DNA from: Desulfobacterales bacterium
GTDB taxonomy: Bacteria; Desulfobacterota; Desulfobacteria; Desulfobacterales; Desulfobacteraceae
Assembly: GCA_023143455.1 (NCBI GenBank)
Contig: JAGLHT010000006.1
Span: 1 to 64,000, forward strand
Direction: 5' to 3'
Length of the DNA: 64,000 nucleotides
Positions 19,970-28,955 of this stretch are shown here, one piece after another (the first letter of the stretch is position 1; each line of letters begins with the position of its first letter). Both the position numbers and the translations under genes were made by a program. A model generated the notes under the pieces. It searched no databases and had not been told where the DNA came from. It saw only the letters and a list, made by a program, of their open reading frames with translations.

Positions 19970-21371
19970 AGGCTTTGTTATAGCAGGGACAGGGAGTAAT
20001 TCCGGTAAAACTACTTTGTCGCTTGGCATAATGCAATATCTTTCAGAACTTGGATATAAGGTTGCGCCATTTAAGATAGGACCTGATTTTATTGATCCGG
20101 GTCATCATACAAAAATTTGTGAAAAACCGAGCATAAATCTTGATTCATGGATGCTTTCAAAAAATTATAACCAGTCAAGGTTTCAAGCAGGCCTTCAATC
20201 TTGCGATATTGCAGTTGTTGAAGGAGTTATGGGGCTTTTTGATGGATATAGCGGAACTTCAGAAGCGGGTTCAACAGCCCAGATGGCAAAATGGCTCGAT
20301 CTCCCGGTTATTCTTGTTCTTGATGCTAAAAGCATGGCAAGAAGTGCAGCAGCCATTGTACAGGGGTTTGAAAATTTTGATAATGATTTGAATATTGCAG
20401 GTGTTATTTTTAATCGTGTTGGAACTTTAAATCATTATGAATATTTAAAATCAGCTGTTTTAGACAATTGCAAAGCAGAAGCTTTAGGATATATTTTAAG
20501 AAACGATAAAATTGCTCTTCCTGACAGACACTTAGGTCTTGTTACAGCAGAAGAACATAGTTTGTCTAAAAACGCCCTTTCTATACTTGTTTCCATGATT
20601 GACAAAAACACATCCTTTAAAGAATTTATTAATAAACTTCCGGTCATTAAGCATGATTTTAATCAATTTTCAGGTATTAATATAAGAGATAAAATAGAAG
20701 AAAAAGTCACAATTGCAGTGGCAAAGGACAAGGCTTTTTGTTTTTATTACAAAGATAATATTGATATATTAAAAGAAAACGGTGCAAAAATTGTTGAGTT
20801 CTCTCCTTTAACAGATACTTGTCTTCCTGATAATATTCATGGCATTTATTTGGGCGGTGGATATCCTGAGGTTTTTGCAGAGAAACTTTCAAAAAATGAA
20901 TCTCTTTTAAAGGAGATAAAAATAAAAAGTGATGAGAAAATGCCCATATATGGTGAATGTGGTGGGTTTATGTATCTTTGTTCTTTTATGGCAGATGTTA
21001 ATAGAAAAAAACATTATCCAATGGCGGGCTGCTTTCCATTTTCAGTAGAAATGGACACAAAATTAAGGTCGCTTGGGTATCGGGAAATTACACTGTTAAA
21101 AGACAGTATCATTGGAAAAAAAGGCAGCATTTTAAGGGGTCATGAATTTCATTATTCATCTCTTTTAAACAATAGTGCAGATAAAGATGAGCTTAAGAGA
21201 AAAAATGGTATTCAAGATATATATAATGTTACACAAAGAAATGGCAAAAAATTAAATCTATCTGGTTTTTTAAAAAATAATACTCTTGGAAGTTATTTTC
21301 ATGTTCATTTTGGAAGCATGAAGCATTCAGGTAAGAGTTTTGTTCAGGCTTGCCTTAACTATAAAAATTAA
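19965..21371 (+). CDS. cbiA: Cobyrinic acid a,c-diamide synthase, ATT start
   Basis: Amidates the a and c side chains using glutamine and ATP. The P-loop GTGSNSGKTT lies in codons 19989-20015 and is preceded by KGFVIA, so a start at the TTG 20016 would remove the ATP site. The frame upstream has no ATG, GTG or TTG. An ATT at 19965 sits 5 bases after GGAGG (19955-19959) and gives 468 residues, the normal family length. The class I glutaminase half shows YGECGGFMYLC with the nucleophile Cys, and YFHVHFGS near the end. Translational coupling to cbiC is likely. Confidence 0.85.
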   Translation: MKGFVIAGTGSNSGKTTLSLGIMQYLSELGYKVAPFKIGPDFIDPGHHTKICEKPSINLDSWMLSKNYNQSRFQAGLQSCDIAVVEGVMGLFDGYSGTSEAGSTAQMAKWLDLPVILVLDAKSMARSAAAIVQGFENFDNDLNIAGVIFNRVGTLNHYEYLKSAVLDNCKAEALGYILRNDKIALPDRHLGLVTAEEHSLSKNALSILVSMIDKNTSFKEFINKLPVIKHDFNQFSGINIRDKIEEKVTIAVAKDKAFCFYYKDNIDILKENGAKIVEFSPLTDTCLPDNIHGIYLGGGYPEVFAEKLSKNESLLKEIKIKSDEKMPIYGECGGFMYLCSFMADVNRKKHYPMAGCFPFSVEMDTKLRSLGYREITLLKDSIIGKKGSILRGHEFHYSSLLNNSADKDELKRKNGIQDIYNVTQRNGKKLNLSGFLKNNTLGSYFHVHFGSMKHSGKSFVQACLNYKN

Positions 21372-21411
21372 GATTAATATAACAATGGTCAATTAAAGGA
21401 CAGGTGTTAAT

Positions 21412-22506
21412 GTGGAAAAACCTTTAAAAGAAGGTTTTACAACCGGTGCCGCAGCGGCTGCTGCAACAAAAGCCGCCCTTTATTTTTTATTGTCAGGTAA
21501 AAAAAAGAGCAGGGTTAAGATAAGGTTTTTAACGGGCAAAGTAAGATTTATCAAAATATTTAAAATAAGTAAAATTTCTGAGACGGCTGTTGAATGCATG
21601 GTTATTAAAGATGCTGGTGATGATCCTGATGTTACTCATAAAGCTCAAATAGGGGTAAGGTTGTTATTGTCAGAAACTGATGGCAATGATATAAAAATAA
21701 TAGGGGGAATAGGTGTTGGCAAAATTACAAAGCCTGGTCTGGAGCTTGATGTTGGTGAGTATGCCATAAACCCCGGTCCAAAAAAAATGATATTTGAATC
21801 TGTTGATAATGTCTTTTCCAACCTTTCAAAAAAAAGATCTAAGAACCTTGTTGTAGAGATTTTTGTTCCCAAGGGTGAAGAGCTTGCAAAAAAAACATTA
21901 AATGCCAGGCTCGGGATAAAGGGAGGTATATCAATTCTTGGAACGACAGGTATTGTTGTCCCCATGTCCCATGATGCATATATTGCAACTATTAAAGCAG
22001 GTGCTAAAATTGCTGCTACTGGTGGAGCTAAAACTTTGGTATTTACCACAGGAAGGCGCAGTGAAAGATTTGCCATGAAGCTTCTTCATGAATTTATTGA
22101 GGAGTGTTTTATTCAGACAGGAGATTTTTTTAAAGCTTCAATTGATGAAGCAGTTAAGATTGAGCAGGTTGACTCTCTTATTATTACAGTTTTTTTTGGA
22201 AAGGCTGTTAAAATGGCAATGGGGTTTGAGCATACACATGCGGCAAAAACAGAGCTTACCATGAAAAATCTTGCAGATTGGGCTAAAAAGATAACATTAA
22301 ATACAACTCTTGTTGATAATATCAAAACTGCGAATACTGCAAGACATGCTTTTTCTTTTATTTACCCTGAGTTTCCTGCAATTATTTCTCATGTGGGCAA
22401 AAAAATTGTTGAGAATGCAGAAAGATTTGCCGCCAAAAAATTGACAATTCGATCTATAATTTTTGATTTTGATGGAAATCCAATATTTGATTCAGCCGCT
22501 CCTTAA
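21412..22506 (+). CDS. cbiD: Cobalt-precorrin-5B C1-methyltransferase
   Basis: Methylates C1 of the corrin ring with S-adenosylmethionine in the anaerobic B12 route. The 364-residue protein opens with the family motif LKEGFTTGAAAAAATKAAL and contains DAGDDPDVTHKAQIG, INPGPKKMI, ISILGTTGIVVPMS and TTGRRSERF. The start is a GTG at 21412; the ATG three bases earlier is out of frame and soon hits a stop. It follows cbiA by 40 bases. CbiD is diagnostic of the anaerobic, cobalt-early pathway. Confidence 0.95.
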   Translation: MEKPLKEGFTTGAAAAAATKAALYFLLSGKKKSRVKIRFLTGKVRFIKIFKISKISETAVECMVIKDAGDDPDVTHKAQIGVRLLLSETDGNDIKIIGGIGVGKITKPGLELDVGEYAINPGPKKMIFESVDNVFSNLSKKRSKNLVVEIFVPKGEELAKKTLNARLGIKGGISILGTTGIVVPMSHDAYIATIKAGAKIAATGGAKTLVFTTGRRSERFAMKLLHEFIEECFIQTGDFFKASIDEAVKIEQVDSLIITVFFGKAVKMAMGFEHTHAAKTELTMKNLADWAKKITLNTTLVDNIKTANTARHAFSFIYPEFPAIISHVGKKIVENAERFAAKKLTIRSIIFDFDGNPIFDSAAP

Positions 22507-22564
22507 AACCAAATCTATTTGATTATGGTAATAGTTGGTGATATAGTAAAAACATTATTTTTTC

Positions 22565-22592
22565 TTGACAATGCTTAAAAGCTACTTATTTT
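22565..22592 (+). promoter_or_regulatory. Predicted sigma-70 promoter for fmdB and gltA
   Basis: TTGACA (22565-22570), a 16-base spacer and TATTTT (22587-22592) lie about 44 bases upstream of the fmdB-like gene, in the gap after cbiD. Confidence 0.55.
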
Positions 22593-22635
22593 AGTTACTT
22601 ATACAAAAATATGATGTAAATATAAGGAGGCAAAG

Positions 22636-22881
22636 ATGCCTATATATGAATTTAAATGTAGTAAATGTGAAAAATTTTTTGAAATAATTACTAAAAGCAT
22701 ACCTGATGATAATAAAGATAATAAGTGCCCTGAATGTGGATCTGTTGAATTTGAAAGAGTTCTGAGCAAGACAAACTATGTCATGGGCAGCTCTTCTTCA
22801 AAGGCTGACTCTAAAGCGTCAAAACAAGAGAGAAATTGTTCTCAAGGATCATGTACAACCTATACTGTGCCAGGTGTATAA
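22636..22881 (+). CDS. FmdB-type zinc-ribbon protein
   Basis: An 81-residue FmdB-family protein. The first 45 residues form the zinc ribbon (PIYEFKCSKCEKFFE, then KCPECGSVEFERVLS). The tail is Ser- and Lys-rich and ends with two further Cys (NCSQGSCTTYT). The family is linked in name to formamidase regulation, but its role is generally unknown. An AAGGAGG ribosome-binding site precedes the ATG. It is 29 bases upstream of gltA and probably shares its promoter. Confidence 0.85.
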   Translation: MPIYEFKCSKCEKFFEIITKSIPDDNKDNKCPECGSVEFERVLSKTNYVMGSSSSKADSKASKQERNCSQGSCTTYTVPGV

Positions 22882-22910
22882 GAAGCTGAAACAAATAAAG
22901 GAAAAAAAGT

Positions 22911-24191
22911 ATGACTGAATATGCCCGGTTAATAGTTGATGGGAAAGAATATAATTTGCCAGTAATTGAAGGCACTGTTGGCGATAAAGCCATTGATATA
23001 AGAAGCTTAAGGCAAGAAAGTGGTTTTATTACTTTTGACCCCGGGTTTGGAAATACTGGTAGTTGTAAAAGTGCAATCACATTTATGGATGGCGAAAAGG
23101 GTATTTTAAGATACAGAGGTATCCCTATTGAAGAGCTTGCTGAACATTCTTCCTTTGTTGAAACAGCTTTCCTTTTGATAGCCGGCAGGCTTCCTTCCAG
23201 GGCTGAACTTACAACAATTAGTGTCAATCTAAATGATTTATCTCTTTTACATGAAAACATGAAGCAGTTTTATCAGAATTTTCCTAGCAGAACCCATCCA
23301 ATGGGTATTTTGTCTGCCATGGTAAATGCCATGAGAAGTTTTCACCCTGAGCTTGTAGATAGCAAAGAAGACCTCCAAAGAACTTTTTTACGCCTAATAT
23401 CAAAGGTGAGAACCATGGCAGCCATGGCTTATAAGGTTTCTATCGGTCAAAACCCTGTTTATCCAAATCCTAATTATTCATATTGTGCAAACTTTCTTCA
23501 CATGATGTTTGATACTCCTGTGGTTCCTTATCGGTTTGATAAAGATGTTTCAGATGCATTAAATGTGTTTTGGGTTTTGCATGCTGATCATGAACAAAAT
23601 TGTTCAACAACAGCTGTACGAGTTGTGGGAAGCGGAAAAGTCAATATTTATGCTGCAATGTCATCAGGAATTGCTGCATTATGGGGACCTTTGCATGGAG
23701 GCGCAAATCAAGCTGTTATCTATATGCTTGAGGAGATTCAATCAAAAGGTCTTAAAATTTCAGATGTAATAAAAAGAGCTAAAGATAAAAAAAACCCTTT
23801 TAAATTAATGGGGTTTGGTCACAGAGTTTATAAAGCTTATGATCCAAGAGCAAAAATTATGAAAACTATATGTGACAAAATCTTAAAAAAAACAAAAATT
23901 AAGGATTCCCTTCTATCTATTGCAATGGAGCTTGAAGAAGAAGCTCTTGGTGATCCTTTTTTTCAGGAAAAAAATTTATACCCTAATGTGGATTTTTATT
24001 CAGGTATTGTTTTAAGAGCTATTGGTATCCCAACTAATATGTTTACAGTAATGTTCGCTATCGGTCGATTACCAGGTTGGATTGCACATTGGCAGGAAGA
24101 CTTTTTTGATCCTGAAATGAAAATCAGCCGCCCCAGGCAAGTATATACTGGTGAGACAGAACTTAAATATTTGCCAATTGATCAAAGATAG
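22911..24191 (+). CDS. gltA: Citrate synthase
   Basis: Condenses acetyl-CoA and oxaloacetate to citrate. The 426 residues are of the size of type II (hexameric, proteobacterial) enzymes. Catalytic elements are present: HADHEQNCSTTAVRVVGS, GPLHGGANQAV with the active-site His, GFGHRVYKAYDPRA with the second His, and NVDFYSGIVLRAIG with the catalytic Asp. In Desulfobacteraceae this enzyme can take part in complete acetate oxidation, but the use here is inferred. It is convergent with cobQ. Confidence 0.95.
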   Translation: MTEYARLIVDGKEYNLPVIEGTVGDKAIDIRSLRQESGFITFDPGFGNTGSCKSAITFMDGEKGILRYRGIPIEELAEHSSFVETAFLLIAGRLPSRAELTTISVNLNDLSLLHENMKQFYQNFPSRTHPMGILSAMVNAMRSFHPELVDSKEDLQRTFLRLISKVRTMAAMAYKVSIGQNPVYPNPNYSYCANFLHMMFDTPVVPYRFDKDVSDALNVFWVLHADHEQNCSTTAVRVVGSGKVNIYAAMSSGIAALWGPLHGGANQAVIYMLEEIQSKGLKISDVIKRAKDKKNPFKLMGFGHRVYKAYDPRAKIMKTICDKILKKTKIKDSLLSIAMELEEEALGDPFFQEKNLYPNVDFYSGIVLRAIGIPTNMFTVMFAIGRLPGWIAHWQEDFFDPEMKISRPRQVYTGETELKYLPIDQR

Positions 24192-24285
24192 CAAGTTTGG
24201 TTTAAGAGATGTTAAGGTAGTACTTATTTGTTGTTGACATAATAATCATCTGATTCTGAATAACAGCACATTTATTTAAACATAA

Positions 24286-25776
24286 TTATCCTTGATAAAT
24301 CATATTTAAATCAATGTGCTGTTCAAAATGTTGCTTTAAAAGTTTATAATTTTCTTCTTTTTTTGATTCTATAGAAATAATTTTTTGATTAATGCCTTTG
24401 ATGTTTAAATTTCTGAGCCACTTTATTAAAATTTCGCTAGAATCAAATAAGCCATGAATATAAGTCCCCAAAATTTTTCCGCTATTTGAGACGCAACCAT
24501 CCTGATTGTTTATCGGACCACCTGTTTTTTTATTATTTCTGGAATGAATTTCAAATAACGGTTTGCCTGAATTTGTTTTTGTGTGTCCCATATGAATTTC
24601 ATACCCACTGCCCTGGGCTGTGCCCCACGAAAACGAAGTCGTTGTTGTGATTTTTGGATAAACTATAGTTGTGCTTGCATCTAAAAGGGAAAGCCCTTGT
24701 GTTTCCCCGGGCAATCCCTCATGGCCGTCAGGGTCTTTTATACTATTTCCTAATATTTGATACCCCCCACAAATTCCAAGAATATGCCCTCCGGAATTTG
24801 CATAAGCTTTAATTTTTTTTGCAAGACCCTGTTTTCCAAGCCATTCCATATCTGCTCTTGTGTTCTTAGAGCCGGGGATAATAATAGCTTTGAAAATCGA
24901 TAAATCTTTTGGAGAATCTATAAATACTATTTGTATTTCTTCAATTTCTGAAAGAGAGTGAATATCAGTAAAATTTGAAATATGAGGGAGTTTAATCACC
25001 CCAATTGCTGGCTTGGTTTTATCAATCTCTGAGATCAGGGTTGTTTTTTCAATTTCAACGGAGTCTTCAGCATCTATTCGAAAGTGAGAATACCAAGGCA
25101 TTATTCCAAAAGCTTTTTTTTTGGTTTTGTTTTCTATCCATTCAATGCCATCTTTAAAAAGTTCAGGGTCTCCTCGGAATCTGTTTATTATAAAACCTTT
25201 TATCATACGCTTGTATTTTTTTGGTAAACACTGAAGAGTCCCTACAATTTGAGCAAACACACCACCTCTGTGGATGTCGGCAATTAGTATAACATCTGCA
25301 TTGGCATATTCAGCCATTCTAAAATTAACAATATCTGATTGCATAAGGTTTACTTCCGCGCAAGAACCCGCACCTTCAAGGACTATGCATTCATATCTTG
25401 TTTTTAGTCTGTCAAAGGCATTGCAAGCCTGTTCAAAATAAAAATTTTTTGTTTTGTGATAATCCATTGCAGATTGATTGCCATGCACAAGCCCATTAAG
25501 AACAACCTGGGAGCCTTTTTCACCGGTAGGCTTGAGAAGAACCGGATTCATATCAACATGTGGTACAACTTTTGAAGCCTCGGCCTGTACAATTTGTGCC
25601 CTTCCCATTTCAAGGCCCTCAGGAGTTATGCCGGAATTATTTGACATGTTTTGAGCTTTAAAAGGAGCAACCTTAACTCCTTTATCAGCCAATGATCTAC
25701 AAAAAGCTGCTGCTATGATACTTTTTCCAACATCAGACCCCGTACCTAAAAAGGCAATATTTTTGCGGTTTTTCAT
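24286..25776 (-). CDS. cobQ: Cobyric acid synthase
   Basis: Amidates side chains b, d, e and g of adenosylcobyrinic acid a,c-diamide with glutamine and ATP. The 496-residue length is normal. The N-terminal dethiobiotin-synthetase-like domain has P-loop GTGSDVGKS and the landmark PFKAQNMSNNS. The C-terminal class I glutaminase has ILGICGGYQILG with the nucleophile Cys, and GTYIHGLFD with the His. It is the last gene of the riboswitch-led operon and overlaps cobA by four bases. Confidence 0.95.
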   Translation of the reverse strand: MKNRKNIAFLGTGSDVGKSIIAAAFCRSLADKGVKVAPFKAQNMSNNSGITPEGLEMGRAQIVQAEASKVVPHVDMNPVLLKPTGEKGSQVVLNGLVHGNQSAMDYHKTKNFYFEQACNAFDRLKTRYECIVLEGAGSCAEVNLMQSDIVNFRMAEYANADVILIADIHRGGVFAQIVGTLQCLPKKYKRMIKGFIINRFRGDPELFKDGIEWIENKTKKKAFGIMPWYSHFRIDAEDSVEIEKTTLISEIDKTKPAIGVIKLPHISNFTDIHSLSEIEEIQIVFIDSPKDLSIFKAIIIPGSKNTRADMEWLGKQGLAKKIKAYANSGGHILGICGGYQILGNSIKDPDGHEGLPGETQGLSLLDASTTIVYPKITTTTSFSWGTAQGSGYEIHMGHTKTNSGKPLFEIHSRNNKKTGGPINNQDGCVSNSGKILGTYIHGLFDSSEILIKWLRNLNIKGINQKIISIESKKEENYKLLKQHFEQHIDLNMIYQG

Positions 25777-26303
25777 TTTTCTATTCCTGTGCGTGCTTTA
25801 ACTCCCTCGCTGAAGTAGTGTTTTATCTCCTTCATTTCAGTTACAAGATCAGCTTTTTTAATCAAACGCTCTGTTGCGCCTCGCCCGGTAATGACAAGTT
25901 CAACATGATCCTTTTTTCTCTCCATCAATTCAAGCAGGTCATTTTCAGTTATTATATCGCACATCATTGCAACATTCCCTTCTTCAACTATTACAAGATC
26001 GTGCTCTCCTTTGTCTAAAATCTGAAGGATCTTACTATAACCAGCCTGGCCCTGGGCTTTTTCATCCTTAGTGGGCTTTCCTTTTACAAATCTTCCAGAT
26101 CCATATTGTTCGATAGTAATCTGGTCTTTATATATCTTGGCGTATCTATCCAGAGCTTTTATTTCAGAATAATCCCCATGCTTTAAAAACTGCCCGACAA
26201 ATATTTTTAATCCGGCTCCAAGAGCTCGTAAAACAAGTCCAAGTGCCGCGGTTGTTTTTCCTTTACCATTACCTGTATATATTTGAACATATCCCTTTTT
26301 CAT
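25773..26303 (-). CDS. cobA: Corrinoid adenosyltransferase, CobA/CobO type
   Basis: Transfers the 5'-deoxyadenosyl group of ATP to Co(I) corrinoids. About 176 residues from the ATG at 26303, chosen because AGAGG lies 5 bases upstream; a TTG at 26318 would add five residues. The P-loop is GNGKGKTTAALGLVLRALG, and VEEGNVAMMCDII and VITGRGATERLI are family landmarks. It lies between cbiH and cobQ in the B12 operon and overlaps the cobQ start. Confidence 0.95.
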   Translation of the reverse strand: MKKGYVQIYTGNGKGKTTAALGLVLRALGAGLKIFVGQFLKHGDYSEIKALDRYAKIYKDQITIEQYGSGRFVKGKPTKDEKAQGQAGYSKILQILDKGEHDLVIVEEGNVAMMCDIITENDLLELMERKKDHVELVITGRGATERLIKKADLVTEMKEIKHYFSEGVKARTGIEK

Positions 26304-26321
26304 ATTTGCCTCTTGCAAGTT

Positions 26322-27131
26322 TTATAAATTATATTTCTCTCCATATCCTCTGGGTGTGAACATAAAATCAAGATATTGAACCGATGTAGTTGATCCAATG
26401 AAAAGTATTGACTGCATCCCAACATCTTCTTTGTCAACATTATCAAGCTTGGTAATTACTATTTTTTGATTTTCTCTCATGGCACCTGTGATTACCGCTA
26501 CTGGCGTGTCTTTGTGGCGGTGTTTAAGAATTACTTCCTTTGCTTTTGTAAGTTGCCAGTCTCTTTTCTTGCTTTTTGGATTATAGATAACAATTGCAAA
26601 ATCTGCCTGGGCTGCAAGATCCAAGCGTTTTTCTATTTTTTCCCATGGGGTTAAAAGATCGCTTAAACTGATAGTTGCAAAGTCATGGGTTAAGGGTGCT
26701 CCTGCCAAGGCTGCTCCTGCTGCAAGAGCTGGTATGCCCGGCACTATCTCAAGAATGATTTGATTCTTTTTCTTGTTAGTCTTTTCGGGATGGTTCGTTA
26801 TCCCATGCTCTTTACGGTTTGTACGAATAAGCTCAATATGTCTTTTTTTACAGATTTCAAAAACAAGTCCAGCCATTGCATAAATTCCTGAGTCACCCCC
26901 GGAAATAAGCGCACAAGGGTTTTTGTTTAAAGCCTCGTCTATAGCCATCTCAACTCTTTGAACTTCTTTTGTCATTGTTGTTGATATTATTTTTTTATCT
27001 TTAATAAAATTTTTTATTAAGTCTATATAGGTTGAGTATCCGGCAATGGTATCGACACTTTTTAATACATCCTTTGCACGGCTTGCCATATAATCAGGGT
27101 TGCCGGGCCCTGTTCCAACTATATACAACAT
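26322..27131 (-). CDS. cbiH: Cobalt-factor III (precorrin-3B) C17-methyltransferase
   Basis: Methylates C17 and drives ring contraction. The start chosen is the ATG at 27131 (MLYIVGTGPGNPD), the canonical N-terminus; an upstream in-frame start would add 33 polar residues that lie within the cbiG coding region. That gives about 269 residues. S-adenosylmethionine-binding landmarks are GTGPGNPDYM, SGGDSGIYAMAG and IVPGIPALAAGAALAGAPL. A short Lys-rich insert (NRKEHGITNHPEKTNKKKN) precedes the last. The coding sequence overlaps the cbiG end by 13 bases. Confidence 0.92.
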   Translation of the reverse strand: MLYIVGTGPGNPDYMASRAKDVLKSVDTIAGYSTYIDLIKNFIKDKKIISTTMTKEVQRVEMAIDEALNKNPCALISGGDSGIYAMAGLVFEICKKRHIELIRTNRKEHGITNHPEKTNKKKNQIILEIVPGIPALAAGAALAGAPLTHDFATISLSDLLTPWEKIEKRLDLAAQADFAIVIYNPKSKKRDWQLTKAKEVILKHRHKDTPVAVITGAMRENQKIVITKLDNVDKEDVGMQSILFIGSTTSVQYLDFMFTPRGYGEKYNL

Positions 27132-28195
27132 AGGTTCTGTCTTGCTATGGCAATTGTCACATTGCCTTTTATCTGTTTTTGAACTATCAGCTTTGTATTC
27201 TTCCCTGCTATTATTGCTGCTGCCTCGCATACGTTTTTTACTCCCATATGTTTTTGAACTGTTTGTGAAGGGGTTTTTATGTTTGTTACTGAGCTCAGTT
27301 TTTGCTTGTCAATAAATATAAACTGGGCTTTATACTTTTTTGATAATTCTAAGAATCCTATTTCGTCTTGCTTGGCATCTATTGATGCAAATGCCCATAT
27401 GCTTTTGATGGACAATTTGTTTTGTTTTAAGACTAATAACAAGAATTTTTCTATTTCATCCGATCTTGTTCCTCTGTTGCAGCCTATGCCAACAATGAGT
27501 GATGGGGGGTTTAGCACAAGGGTTCCACGTGGAACATCAATTTCCATATCCGTGCATATTATATCCGGATTGTGTTTGTCATTGATGTGGTTTGGTATTT
27601 TATTGAAAAGGATGTTAAGGGGGTCATGGATTTTAACGCTTCTATTTTCCAGGAGAGCCATATTTATTTTTTTTATCATTTCCGGGTTTGCAATATACAT
27701 ATTGTTCTGTAAAGCAATTATATCAATTGCAGGCTTGTTGTGCACATCGGTGGCCGTGGTTATGACAGGCCGAGCTTTTGTTATTACCCCTACTTTTTTT
27801 GCAAGCTCATTTGCTCCACCAATATGTCCGGATAAGAGGCTAACAGCATGACAGGCATTGTCATCAAGTACAACAATTGCAGGGTCTTCAGTTTTAGATT
27901 TAAGAAGAGGTGCGATAATTCTTACGGCGATTCCAGTTGAAAATATAAATATATGAGCATCAAAATCCTTGAAAACTTCTTCAAGCTTTTCTGACAACTT
28001 TACAAAACGCACCGGATTTTTAGAGAAACTATTGTTTAGCTTTTTTAACCCTTTTAATTTTTTCAAAAGACTTTCAGAAATAAAAAGTATTGAATTGTCA
28101 ATATTCTTAGCAAGGCTCAGGCCATGCTGAAATCCCGATTCAGTAATTGCCCAGACAGCAGTTTTTTTAATATTGTTTTTTATCTCTGTATTCAT
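27119..28195 (-). CDS. cbiG: Cobalt-precorrin-5A hydrolase
   Basis: Opens the delta-lactone and releases C20 as acetaldehyde in the anaerobic pathway. The 358 residues show the N-terminal domain (IFIFSTGIAVRIIAPLL, DDNACHAVSLLSGHIGGAN, VITTATD) and the C-terminal domain (VGIGCNRGTRSDEIE and ASIDAKQDEIGFLELS). Presence of CbiG, like CbiD, marks the anaerobic route. It overlaps the end of cbiF by 29 bases and the start of cbiH by 13, so translation is probably coupled. Confidence 0.95.
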   Translation of the reverse strand: MNTEIKNNIKKTAVWAITESGFQHGLSLAKNIDNSILFISESLLKKLKGLKKLNNSFSKNPVRFVKLSEKLEEVFKDFDAHIFIFSTGIAVRIIAPLLKSKTEDPAIVVLDDNACHAVSLLSGHIGGANELAKKVGVITKARPVITTATDVHNKPAIDIIALQNNMYIANPEMIKKINMALLENRSVKIHDPLNILFNKIPNHINDKHNPDIICTDMEIDVPRGTLVLNPPSLIVGIGCNRGTRSDEIEKFLLLVLKQNKLSIKSIWAFASIDAKQDEIGFLELSKKYKAQFIFIDKQKLSSVTNIKTPSQTVQKHMGVKNVCEAAAIIAGKNTKLIVQKQIKGNVTIAIARQNLCCI

Positions 28196-28955
28196 GGGAA
28201 AAATTTATATCATAAAGTTTTGATTTAATAATATCCTTGTTTTCCACACTAGCCGCAACAGCCTTACCCGCAATGATCAATGCCTGTTTTTCTATTTTTT
28301 CTATTTTAGCAGACTCAGCAAGCTTGCAAGCCGCACAGTATATAATTTTTTCTTCTTTAAGTCCAACTCTATAGGCGATTGCACAAAGGCTTTCCTCGCC
28401 GTAGGATGCACAGATTGTTTTTTCAACCTTTTTCATGTGCCCAATGCTCAGGTAAATTGCAATCGAGCTCTTATGGGCGCAGAGTTTGTCTAAGCTTTCT
28501 AAATCCGGGACAGGTGTTCTTCCGGAAATTCTTGTTAGAATTAAAGTCTGTGTGATCTCAGGCAGGGTATACTCCATGTTCATACTTGCCGCCGCAGCAA
28601 AGGCCGCGGTAACTCCAGGAATTGTTTCGAATTTGATTGAAAGTTTTTCTAATTCTTTAAACTGTTCTAAAATTGCTCCATAAAGCGAAGGGTCTCCAGT
28701 GTGAAGTCTTACAACCTTTTTAGATGCAAAATAAGATGTCCTGATTTTTTCAACAATCTCATTTAAATGCATGGAGGCGCTGTTTAAAACCTCAGCTTTT
28801 GGTTTTGCCCATTTCAGAAGATTTTTTGGAACTAGAGACCCTGCATAGATTATAACATCTGCATGTTTTAAGGCATTCATTCCTTTTACAGTTATAAGGT
28901 CTGGGTCACCTGGTCCTGCACCAACAAACAATACAGGTTTATATTTTATATTCAT
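28167..28955 (-). CDS. cbiF: Cobalt-precorrin-4 C11-methyltransferase
   Basis: Methylates C11 of the contracted ring. The 262-residue protein has the tetrapyrrole methyltransferase fold: VGAGPGDPDLITVKG at the N-terminus, IYAGSLVP (typical of CbiF/CobM), RLHTGDPSLYGAI and PGVTAAFAAAAS. It overlaps its neighbours on both sides (four bases with cbiET, 29 with cbiG). Confidence 0.95.
   Translation of the reverse strand: MNIKYKPVLFVGAGPGDPDLITVKGMNALKHADVIIYAGSLVPKNLLKWAKPKAEVLNSASMHLNEIVEKIRTSYFASKKVVRLHTGDPSLYGAILEQFKELEKLSIKFETIPGVTAAFAAAASMNMEYTLPEITQTLILTRISGRTPVPDLESLDKLCAHKSSIAIYLSIGHMKKVEKTICASYGEESLCAIAYRVGLKEEKIIYCAACKLAESAKIEKIEKQALIIAGKAVAASVENKDIIKSKLYDINFSHEYRDKKQY

Noticed and set aside
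21645-22076. Antisense frame of 143 codons over cbiD
   Set aside because: Shadow of the conserved CbiD sequence; no start signal and no recognised domain.
24232-24262. TTGACA-like element in the gltA-cobQ gap
   Set aside because: It lies in a convergent gap with no gene to serve and no matching -10.
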